From contig JBAYZQ010000166.1 of NCBI GenBank assembly GCA_041672385.1, positions 1-5,056 on the forward strand: DNA of 5,056 nt, written 5' to 3'. Position numbers and translations under genes: made by a program. The notes under the pieces are model-generated. The model saw nothing but the letters and a program-made list of their open reading frames with translations, made no database searches and was not told the origin of the DNA. The stretch comes from JBAYZQ01 sp041672385. GTDB taxonomy: Bacteria > Spirochaetota > Spirochaetia > Sphaerochaetales > Sphaerochaetaceae. Shown piece after piece: positions 1-5,056 of the stretch. Within the stretch, counting starts at the first letter, position 1. Every line of letters begins with the position of its first letter.

Positions 1-995
1 GCTACTATAGCAAAAATAATAGCAAAACCTAAAACACTTTTCATTGCTGCAAAATTAACCATCATTCCCATAACTGCAAAGAAAACAGGAATAAAATAAT
101 CTCCAGCACGTTTGGTTCTTTGTCCAATTGCATATGCTACATCTGTTTGGCTTAAAGAAAGACCTGCAATATATGCACCAATTATCATTGCTAGTCCTGC
201 CATTTCAGATAGTCCAGCCAACACAAGTGCAATACCAAAGGAAACAGTTGCAATCATACCTATATTTTCAAAGCGCTTCATTGATTTTGTAAAATGAGGA
301 GCTAGGATTATTCCTAAAACCATACATATGGCCCAGAATCCAATGGCCTTTGCAGCTACTATTCCAATACTTCCCCATTCTATTGAACCACCTGTTCCTT
401 CTAAGGTTGCAATTCCAACTACTACTGATAAAAGAACAATTGAAATAACATCATCAAGAACAGCAGCAGCCATTATTGTAACACCTTCCGGTGTAGACAT
501 TTTCTTTGACTCGCCTAAAATTCTAGCTGTAATACCAATAGAGGTAGCAGTACAAACTGTTCCTAAAAATAAAGCTTCAGGAGCCATGAAAGAAGTTACG
601 TTTGTATTTAGCAGAACGGTAATTAAATCTCCCAATATAAAAGATACTATAACTCCGCCAAATCCAACTACACTTGCCTTTCCACTAAATTTTATAAAGG
701 TAGGTAAATCAGTTTCAAGTCCAGATTGAAAGAGTAAGAAGATCGATCCTATTGTTGATACTCCATATAAGACAGGTGATACAGGAACAGTAGAACCAAC
801 TACTAAAGGAAAAATTGGTCCAAGTGCCCCAACTGGAATTGCACCTAAAAGATAGGGACCAATTATCATTCCAGCTATTAATTCACCAAGAACTTTAGGT
901 TGTTTTAACCTTTTTACAAATAAATTACCAACAAAGTTTGTTGCTATCAGGATAATTCCGAACTGAATTACCAACATCATCATTTTTTCAGACAT
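1..995 (-). CDS. NapA-type Na+/H+ antiporter (CPA2 family), C-terminus beyond the window
   Basis: This is an inner-membrane antiporter expected to exchange Na+ (or another cation) for H+, controlling internal pH and sodium. The frame is open from ATG at 995 to the window edge, giving 331 codons and no stop. I translated it by hand. It is highly hydrophobic. It carries the core TATSIGITAR at about residues 149-158, followed by AAAVLDDV at 176-183; the Asp-Asp pair at 181-182 is the ion-binding pair of electrogenic CPA2 antiporters such as Thermus NapA. A late segment, YFIPVFFAVMGMMVNF, also matches the conserved NapA/Kef region. NapA-like proteins have about 380-400 residues, so roughly 50-70 are missing. 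No TrkA-N (RCK) domain is visible, but one could lie outside the window. The start is set by AGGAGG at 1004-1009, eight bases upstream; this site overlaps the TAG stop of the EIIA gene 12 bp away, so the two genes are surely cotranscribed. ATG codons at residues 5-7 are less well placed. Confidence 0.93.
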   Translation of the reverse strand, partial: MSEKMMMLVIQFGIILIATNFVGNLFVKRLKQPKVLGELIAGMIIGPYLLGAIPVGALGPIFPLVVGSTVPVSPVLYGVSTIGSIFLLFQSGLETDLPTFIKFSGKASVVGFGGVIVSFILGDLITVLLNTNVTSFMAPEALFLGTVCTATSIGITARILGESKKMSTPEGVTIMAAAVLDDVISIVLLSVVVGIATLEGTGGSIEWGSIGIVAAKAIGFWAICMVLGIILAPHFTKSMKRFENIGMIATVSFGIALVLAGLSEMAGLAMIIGAYIAGLSLSQTDVAYAIGQRTKRAGDYFIPVFFAVMGMMVNFAAMKSVLGFAIIFAIV

Positions 996-1007
996 TCTCT
1001 CACCCTC

Positions 1008-1454
1008 CTAAAGTCCAAAGACTTCAAGAATTTCACCTGGAGTTTTTGCAGAGAGTATTTTATCTCTGGCTTCTTTCTTAATTATAATATTACTGATTTC
1101 AGCCAAAAACTGAACATGTGGCCCAATTCTGTTTGGAGAAGACAAGGTCATAATGAATATATTACTTAATTTACCGTCAAGGGAAGCAAAATCTACCCCT
1201 TCTTTTTTAACACCAACACAAGCTACTAAAGATTCAACTGCTTTTGTTTTTGCATGTGGAATAGCTACTCCATCTTGAATCCCTGTAGACATTTTGTTTT
1301 CACGACTCATAATATCCCGAAAGGCGGTTTCAGTATCTTTGACTTTACCCGCCTTCGCAAGGAGATCTAATAGTTCGTGAATAATTTCTTCTTTGGAATT
1401 ACCTTCCAAATCCAACTTCACTAAATTTTCTTCTAAAACTGATTTTATACTCAT
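1008..1454 (-). CDS. PTS EIIA(Ntr)/fructose-type phosphocarrier protein
   Basis: This is a cytoplasmic single-domain PTS EIIA protein of the PtsN/mannitol-fructose superfamily, about 148 residues from ATG at 1454, the usual PtsN length. The phosphorylation-site motif is clear: STGIQDGVAIPHAKT, with the active histidine at residue 67 of this start. The N-terminal SIKSVLEENLVKLDL and the KEEIIHELLDLLAKAG helix are typical of PtsN. No EIIB or EIIC domain is attached or adjacent, so a regulatory role is more likely than sugar uptake. The frame also allows a GTG start at 1472, adding six residues (MIYINH), but the family begins at the second methionine. Neither start has a good Shine-Dalgarno sequence, so the choice rests on homology. 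The gene ends 12 bp before the Na+/H+ antiporter. In other bacteria EIIA(Ntr) controls ion transport (for example TrkA and KdpD in E. coli), which makes the antiporter a plausible target here (inference). Confidence 0.93.
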   Translation of the reverse strand: MSIKSVLEENLVKLDLEGNSKEEIIHELLDLLAKAGKVKDTETAFRDIMSRENKMSTGIQDGVAIPHAKTKAVESLVACVGVKKEGVDFASLDGKLSNIFIMTLSSPNRIGPHVQFLAEISNIIIKKEARDKILSAKTPGEILEVFGL

Positions 1455-1540
1455 ATGATTTATGTATATCACTATTAACCAATTTATAAAATAGTTTTGA
1501 TTACAAAATTTATTTTTTATTTATAATCGTTATTTATTAG
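1455..1540 (-). other. A+T-rich intergenic spacer, no clear terminator or promoter
   Basis: This 86-bp spacer separates the permease stop from the EIIA start and is almost entirely A and T. The only hairpin I find is a weak TTTTG/CAAAA stem with a four-base loop near 1495-1507, with one G-C pair, too poor to call a terminator. Several TATAAA/TATTTT-like strings could act as -10 boxes, but none has a convincing -35 box at 16-18 bp. Transcription of EIIA may therefore depend partly on read-through from the ABC operon, or on a promoter I cannot resolve by eye. Confidence 0.4.
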
Positions 1541-2296
1541 CTAATCCTTTATAGGTGTTTTATTTATAAGAAGCAAAGATACTAATCCATTAAAAGCAAA
1601 AAACAAAGTTCCTGTCAAATAAATCTTTATTGGATTTCCAACTGAGTTAAAAGGAAGTCCAAAAATGCTTTTTGTAAACCCATAGAAATTAGTTAAGAAG
1701 TCCAAGCCACCTCTCATAAATATTAATCTAGTATTTAGTATGATTAATAAAACTGGAATTCCAAGCCATATTAACAAACGGATTTTTTTTGGTAATTTAT
1801 AATTGATTAATGCAATTAAATAACCAATGGAACCAATAAAAGCCAAGTAGAAAAAGTTCCAAAGCAAATTTAATAATGACACCCCAAAAGTTAGTTTCCC
1901 AGAATAATTTTGGAAGAAAAGGCTTCTAAAATTACTAAATAATTCACCACTAAAAGCTGCTGCATAAAACCATCCAATAATAAAATCTACAATAGAAATA
2001 AGCATAGCCAAAATTGCAATATTAATTAAACTCGATACTACGGCTGTTTCTTTGGATCTTCCAAATTGTATTTGTGCAAAAAATTGATCTTTAAAACACA
2101 CTAATCCACAAATAAACATAAAAATAATATTACTAGAATCAAATCCAGAAGAGTTTAAATTTGTAAATTCATTCTTAAAACGTAAAGAAATTGTTAGTGT
2201 TATTATCAATATAATTGCTTGTCGAATAGCAACATATATTCCTGCTGCAAATTTGGTATAATTTACATCAAAGTTCAAAGATGCTCTAATTTTCAT
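1541..2296 (-). CDS. ABC-2-like transporter permease subunit
   Basis: This is an integral membrane protein of 251 residues, the likely membrane partner of the ATPase encoded just upstream. About six hydrophobic segments are visible, near residues 17-38, 56-74, 88-111, 138-165, 172-194 and 224-245, the usual number for an ABC-2-type half transporter. The stretch IQFGRSKETAVVSSLINIA (about 76-94) resembles the cytoplasmic 'FG.SRK' coupling segment before a helix in many ABC-2 and YtrC-like permeases. There is no signal peptide and no large extracytoplasmic domain. The ATG has AGGAGG (2303-2308) six bases upstream and overlaps the ATPase stop by 11 bases, so translation is probably coupled. It is the only permease gene here, so the transporter is probably a homodimer with two ATPase copies. 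Assignment rests on topology and context; the substrate cannot be told. Confidence 0.8.
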   Translation of the reverse strand: MKIRASLNFDVNYTKFAAGIYVAIRQAIILIITLTISLRFKNEFTNLNSSGFDSSNIIFMFICGLVCFKDQFFAQIQFGRSKETAVVSSLINIAILAMLISIVDFIIGWFYAAAFSGELFSNFRSLFFQNYSGKLTFGVSLLNLLWNFFYLAFIGSIGYLIALINYKLPKKIRLLIWLGIPVLLIILNTRLIFMRGGLDFLTNFYGFTKSIFGLPFNSVGNPIKIYLTGTLFFAFNGLVSLLLINKTPIKD

Positions 2297-3155
2297 AAAC
2301 AGCCTCCTTACTATTGGTCAATTCAATAAATAGATGTTGAAGATCTAAAGCTTTAAACTGGAGTCCTTCTTGGTTTCCTTTTTTTCCTAAATAACATGAA
2401 GTCATTAACCCTCCAAGACTATTAGAGGAAAGAACTTTCTTATCTGAAATAAACTTTTCAACCATTTCTTCTTTACCACTTACTGACCATCCTGCACCTA
2501 CAAGTTCTTCGGAAGGAAGATATACAAGAACTTTTGATTCTTTTATTATTATTACCTCTTCAAACAAAGAAGATACTTCTTCAATTAAATGAGTGGAAAT
2601 TAGAATCATTTTCATTTTTCTTGTATAAGATTCAACAAGAAGAGAATAAAACAGCTGTCTGTGATTTGCATCTAAACCTAAAACAGGTTCATCATACATT
2701 ACAATATTCGTGTCCATAGCTAAAGTTAAGCAAATCTTATAAATGCTTATATAACCAGTTGATAGTTTAGAAAGTTTCTTTTTTGTATTTAAATTAAACT
2801 TTGAAGCGTAAGAAAGAGCTATTTCATAGTTAAAGGAATCTTGATAAAAATCTTTACAAACCTTTGCAACTTCAATGAAATTCATATCTTTAGGCCAAGT
2901 CTGAGCTTCGGACATAAAAAATATCTTTGAAAGTAATTCATCACTTCCATATATTTTTTTACCATCTAATAGAATTTCCCCTTCATCAGGAACAATCCAA
3001 CCGGCAAGACATCTCATTAAGGTTGTTTTACCTGCACCATTCCTGCCTAAAATACCATATATTTTTTTATCTTCTAGAACAAGATTAATATCATCTAAGG
3101 CTTTCAAATTTCCAAAAGTCTTTGTTACGTGTTTGAATTCAAGTTTCACTTTCAT
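2286..3155 (-). CDS. ABC transporter ATP-binding protein (YtrB-like)
   Basis: This is the cytoplasmic nucleotide-binding subunit that would power the adjacent permease. In 289 residues it shows Walker A GRNGAGKTT (37-45), a signature LSTGY (131-135) in place of LSGGQ, Walker B IVMYDEP (151-157; catalytic Glu156), a D-loop LGLD (159-162) and the H-loop His189 (STHLIEE). The Q-loop region reads FFMSEAQTW, with Glu83 or Gln85 near the usual position. The deviant signature resembles that of ATPases paired with YtrA-type GntR regulators. A C-terminal tail of about 80 residues after the core is unassigned. The ATG at 3155 lies only one base from AAGGAG (3157-3162). A GTG at 3149 (third codon) has the better seven-base spacing and would give MKLEFKHVTKTFGN, so the protein may be two residues shorter. 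The gene overlaps the regulator by 17 bp (11 bp with the GTG) and the permease by 11 bp. Confidence 0.94.
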   Translation of the reverse strand: MKVKLEFKHVTKTFGNLKALDDINLVLEDKKIYGILGRNGAGKTTLMRCLAGWIVPDEGEILLDGKKIYGSDELLSKIFFMSEAQTWPKDMNFIEVAKVCKDFYQDSFNYEIALSYASKFNLNTKKKLSKLSTGYISIYKICLTLAMDTNIVMYDEPVLGLDANHRQLFYSLLVESYTRKMKMILISTHLIEEVSSLFEEVIIIKESKVLVYLPSEELVGAGWSVSGKEEMVEKFISDKKVLSSNSLGGLMTSCYLGKKGNQEGLQFKALDLQHLFIELTNSKEAVYEN

Positions 3156-3513
3156 ACTCCTTCTTTATCAAGAAATTTATTCTTTCGTTTTCAAACTCAA
3201 GTTTCTTTGCTTCCACCACCAAGGGTTTTACAAAATCTTCATTAAAATCATTGCTATGATTTTCCTTAATTATTTTTCTTGCACCTTTACACACAAACAT
3301 TCCGATGCCACGTTTTTTGTAAATAAGGTTTTTCTCACTTAAGAGATTCATTCCTTTAAGAACCGTAGCAGGGTTGATTTTGAATTGCATTGAAATTTCC
3401 GTAGTTGAAGGAATCTGAGATTCTTCTTCATACGCTCCAAGAAAAATAGCATCTTCTAGTTCTTTTGCAATCTTTTGAAAGATTGGAATTTCTTTTCTAT
3501 TATCTAAATCCAA
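3139..3513 (-). CDS. GntR family transcriptional regulator, YtrA subfamily
   Basis: This is a DNA-binding repressor of 124 residues. A GntR-type winged helix spans about residues 10-75: IPIFQKIAKELEDAI, then IPSTTEISMQFKINPATVLKGMNLL (recognition helix around 47-58) and the wing KKRGIGMFV (66-74). Only about 50 residues follow, matching the short helical dimerisation tail of the YtrA subfamily rather than the large ligand domains of FadR or HutC types. The TTG start is well supported by AGGAGG (3520-3525) six bases upstream; no nearby ATG would keep the conserved N-terminal DNRKEIPIFQKI. It is first in an operon with the overlapping ABC ATPase and permease, the standard YtrA arrangement. It very likely represses its own operon through the repeats overlapping the promoter. 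The inducer is unknown; in Gram-positive relatives such operons respond to cell-envelope antibiotics or acetoin growth. Confidence 0.94.
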   Translation of the reverse strand: MDLDNRKEIPIFQKIAKELEDAIFLGAYEEESQIPSTTEISMQFKINPATVLKGMNLLSEKNLIYKKRGIGMFVCKGARKIIKENHSNDFNEDFVKPLVVEAKKLEFENERINFLIKKEYESET

Positions 3514-3519
3514 AAATTA

Positions 3520-3525
3520 CCTCCT
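3520..3525 (-). promoter_or_regulatory. Strong Shine-Dalgarno site that fixes the TTG start of the GntR gene
   Basis: On the minus strand AGGAGG is followed by six bases (TAATTT) and then TTG. The perfect match and ideal spacing justify the uncommon TTG start at 3513. Confidence 0.85.
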
Positions 3526-3533
3526 AGTTGAAC

Positions 3534-3577
3534 ATTACTTAGCTACTCAAGTAATTAACTATTTAAGTAATAAACTA
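3534..3577. repeat. Three-copy AAGTAAT repeat cluster, probable GntR operator
   Basis: On the plus strand AAGTAAT occurs at 3549-3555 and 3565-3571, and its exact reverse complement ATTACTT at 3534-3540. The two direct copies sit in a 17-base unit repeated with a 16-bp period (3545-3561 and 3561-3577), with 14 of 17 bases identical. The first direct copy and the inverted copy form a perfect 7-bp inverted repeat with an 8-base spacer. The cluster covers the -10 box and the start of the untranslated leader of the GntR-ABC operon, which is where a self-repressing regulator would bind. The repeats are seen directly; their role as operator is inferred. Confidence 0.7.
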
Positions 3578-3595
3578 AAATTTGGTTCTTGTCAA
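3567..3595 (-). promoter_or_regulatory. Sigma-70-type promoter of the GntR-ABC operon
   Basis: On the minus strand a perfect -35 box TTGACA (3590-3595) is followed by a 17-bp spacer and the -10 box TATTAC (3567-3572, four of six matches). Transcription would begin near 3560, leaving a leader of about 45 bases before the TTG start at 3513. The -10 box lies within one AAGTAAT repeat, so repressor binding would block polymerase. Confidence 0.75.
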
Positions 3596-3598
3596 GAA
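3586..3598. repeat. Perfect 13-base palindrome covering the -35 box
   Basis: TTCTTG-T-CAAGAA is a perfect 6-bp inverted repeat around one central base, and it encloses the TTGACA -35 box. It may be a second regulator site or a by-product of the -35 sequence and its A-rich flank. Confidence 0.4.
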
Positions 3599-3635
3599 AA
3601 AAAAGCTTACATTCCAAAAAAAAGAATGTAAGCTT
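3597..3635 (-). terminator. Rho-independent terminator after the outer-membrane protein gene
   Basis: AAGCTTACATTC (3603-3614) and GAATGTAAGCTT (3624-3635) form a perfect 12-bp stem with a 9-base loop. On the minus strand the stem is followed by an uninterrupted run of T through 3597. It starts about 20 bases past the TAA stop at 3655, the expected place for ending that transcript. The stem has only four G-C pairs, normal for an A+T-rich genome. On the plus strand no T-run follows, so it works in one direction. Confidence 0.85.
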
Positions 3636-3654
3636 AATAATTTAATTCAAAAAA

Positions 3655-4929
3655 CTACTTATCTTGTCCAAGGTTAAATCTCAAAGTCAAGGCATCAACT
3701 GGTTTGTCACCAATCTCAACTCCATACTCACGAACATAATAAGATGCTTCTACTCTTAAACCTAAGAGACCAAAACCAATTCCAGCTCCTAAGTATCCTT
3801 GATTAATTCCTGCTCTTAAATCCAATATACCTAATAATTTTACACTAACTCCAGCATTAATATGAAGTAAGAATTCATCAGAACTGAATTCTTCCACAAG
3901 GCCTAAAACATCAACAATATCAAAAGCCAAAGTTGGATTCATCAAGCGCCATCCTGGATTAAAGGCAACACCGGCATCAATTGTCATAGGTGTAGAGATT
4001 TCAAAAGTTGTTACTTCTTCATCCATCTCTAATGCTCCATCTATTTCTTCCCCAAATACTTCTTGTATTAAAGTTGCTGCTCCAGGATATGCTGTCATTT
4101 TATAAACAGAATTTATATCTCTGGCTACCACAGAAGCTCTGAATGAGTTATTCAGGAATCCTGCTGTAATACCTGCATCAATTGGAATTGCATAACCACC
4201 CATAACAGGAGTATCAAGCAAGTATTGATCGGTAAAATTTTCCTCAGACTCGTCTGAAATCAATGAAAGGAAAGTAGAACCTGTTTGCTGTTTCATATAC
4301 ATTTTGTAAACATAATGAGCACTTACACCTAAGTCCAAATTAAAAGAACTGGTATCAATTATTCGCATTCCATAACCTAAAGTTCCTGCTAAATTAATTT
4401 CAGGAACAATTCTTACTGACATAGGAGTAGAAGTAGCATTATAATCAACTATGGAGTGAAGTTTTTCTTGAAAATCAACACCAACAGCTAGTCCACCGAT
4501 GGCAAAAGCAACTTTTGCATCAGAAGTAAGCAATTCATTAAATCCAGGCCCTAAATTACCAATCATATCGGTTGCCAAGGTTACCAAATCACCATCTTCC
4601 ATCTCTCCACCATCAAACATACTTTGAATAATTGCAGCATCCTCATCATTTTGCATTAATGCATTCAAGTTATAAGCTGTAATGGAAAATGAAGGAATAC
4701 TTAAAGCAAATCTTCTTTCTGCCAATGCAGCAGGGTTAAAATATAAGCTATCAATCCTTCCGGAAGTTGCGAGTCCTGCTCCTCCCATTGCTCCCATACG
4801 TGCACTAGTAGGCATAAAACTAAAATTAGTTGCACCTTCATACTCAAGTTGAGGAGTTACTGCAAATATAAAAGAACTCCCAATCAAACATATTAAAATC
4901 AAAATTAAAGTTTTTTTCATATTATTCAT
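3655..4929 (-). CDS. Exported outer-membrane beta-barrel protein, FadL/PorV-like
   Basis: This is a protein of 424 residues, probably an outer-membrane barrel. The N-terminus is a clear signal peptide: MNNMKKT, a hydrophobic core (LILILICLIGSSFIF) and a likely cleavage after Ala23 (FIFA/VTP). Right after it, PTSARMGAMGGAGLATSG and SLYFNPAALA (about 40-70) match the pattern 'SARaMGMGGA...DadalYyNPAgLa' that opens FadL-, PorV- and UPF0164-type barrels, including spirochaetal ones. The rest alternates hydrophobic and polar residues in strand-like blocks with acidic loops (SDESEENFTDQ; GEEIDGALEMDEE). Barrels of this group move hydrophobic molecules or serve secretion; the substrate here is unknown. 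I chose ATG 4929 because GGAGG (4935-4939) sits five bases upstream; an in-frame ATG at 4950 would place that site inside the coding region. The start overlaps the end of the upstream gene by 8 bases, and a terminator follows. Confidence 0.82.
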   Translation of the reverse strand: MNNMKKTLILILICLIGSSFIFAVTPQLEYEGATNFSFMPTSARMGAMGGAGLATSGRIDSLYFNPAALAERRFALSIPSFSITAYNLNALMQNDEDAAIIQSMFDGGEMEDGDLVTLATDMIGNLGPGFNELLTSDAKVAFAIGGLAVGVDFQEKLHSIVDYNATSTPMSVRIVPEINLAGTLGYGMRIIDTSSFNLDLGVSAHYVYKMYMKQQTGSTFLSLISDESEENFTDQYLLDTPVMGGYAIPIDAGITAGFLNNSFRASVVARDINSVYKMTAYPGAATLIQEVFGEEIDGALEMDEEVTTFEISTPMTIDAGVAFNPGWRLMNPTLAFDIVDVLGLVEEFSSDEFLLHINAGVSVKLLGILDLRAGINQGYLGAGIGFGLLGLRVEASYYVREYGVEIGDKPVDALTLRFNLGQDK

Positions 4930-5056
4930 TTTTTCCTCCAAATAAATCATCTAAATTTTCTTCAATATCACTGTCCCATGGAGTATCTGTTCCACTTTCC
5001 CATTTCAAATATAACAAAGTATTAGCTACAGAGAAAGCTTTTTTTACATCTGCTTC
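4922..5056 (-). CDS. C-terminal end of an unrecognised protein
   Basis: An open frame enters from the window's right edge and runs 44 codons to TAA at 4924-4922. The visible part begins EADVKKAFSVANTLLYLKW, probably a helix, and ends in an acidic tail, SDIEENLDDLFGGKNE. I do not recognise it, and too little is visible to name a family. It is believable as coding because its frame is open throughout, its last codons contain the GGAGG ribosome site of the next gene, and it overlaps that gene's ATG by 8 bases, a typical coupled-operon junction. It therefore probably shares a transcript with the outer-membrane protein; its own start and promoter lie outside the window. Confidence 0.75.
   Translation of the reverse strand, partial: EADVKKAFSVANTLLYLKWESGTDTPWDSDIEENLDDLFGGKNE
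4935..4939 (-). promoter_or_regulatory. Shine-Dalgarno site that sets the start of the outer-membrane protein
   Basis: GGAGG on the minus strand lies five bases before ATG 4929. It encodes Gly-Gly in the upstream gene's last codons, so ribosomes finishing that gene end on top of the next start. This rules against the longer ATG at 4950. Confidence 0.8.

Noticed and set aside
112..729. Plus-strand open frames at 112-297 and 328-729
   Set aside because: They lie antisense within the antiporter gene, whose minus-strand frame has conserved family motifs; the plus-strand products are low-complexity and lack ribosome sites.
1494..1507. TTTTG/CAAAA hairpin as a terminator
   Set aside because: A five-base stem with one G-C pair in very A+T-rich DNA is expected by chance.
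2534..2719. Plus-strand open frame of 61 codons
   Set aside because: It is antisense to the ABC ATPase signature and Walker B region and has no recognisable content.
3133..3342. Plus-strand open frame of 69 codons
   Set aside because: It is antisense to the GntR gene; the apparent hydrophobicity comes from reading A-rich Lys/Glu codons backwards as Phe/Leu.
4870..4929. Lipoprotein signal (Cys14 in the hydrophobic core LILILIC)
   Set aside because: The cysteine is too early in the hydrophobic segment and is preceded by Ile rather than a small residue; a signal-peptidase I site after Ala23 fits better.
4929..4950. Longer start of the outer-membrane protein at ATG 4950
   Set aside because: It would put the GGAGG ribosome site inside the coding region and add acidic residues before the signal peptide.

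Overview
This is an A+T-rich window (about two thirds A+T by eye) from a gene-dense bacterial chromosome. Every gene I can support lies on the minus strand, so transcription runs from high to low coordinates. A signal-peptide-bearing beta-barrel protein points to a diderm (outer-membrane) bacterium. A low-G+C spirochaete would fit this barrel style, the NapA-type antiporter and the base composition, but that is an inference and no taxonomic marker gene is present.

Layout in transcription order. (1) 5056-4922: the last 44 codons of an unrecognised protein with an acidic C-terminus. (2) 4929-3655: an exported FadL/PorV-like outer-membrane protein whose start overlaps the end of gene 1, so the two are probably translationally coupled. 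A perfect 12-bp hairpin followed by a T-tract (3635-3597) ends this unit. (3) Directly after that T-tract comes a strong promoter (TTGACA, 17 bp, TATTAC). It drives a three-gene operon of overlapping genes: a short GntR/YtrA-type repressor (TTG start), an ABC-transporter ATPase and a six-helix ABC-2-like permease (3513-1541). The -10 box lies inside one of three copies of a 7-base element (AAGTAAT, two direct and one inverted), a good candidate for the repressor's own operator. (4) After about 85 bp of very A+T-rich DNA with no clear terminator or promoter comes a PTS EIIA(Ntr)-like phosphocarrier protein (1454-1008). Twelve bases later begins a NapA-type Na+/H+ antiporter (995 to beyond the window start).

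How the genes work together (inference). The GntR-ABC module looks like a self-repressed, ligand- or stress-induced exporter of the YtrAB kind. The EIIA-antiporter pair looks like an ion-homeostasis unit in which phosphorylation of EIIA could tune antiport. The two units may share some read-through transcript. I see no mobile element, CRISPR array, tRNA or rRNA. The parts belong to known families; the most distinctive items are the compact terminator/promoter/operator junction at 3534-3635 and the EIIA-antiporter pairing.
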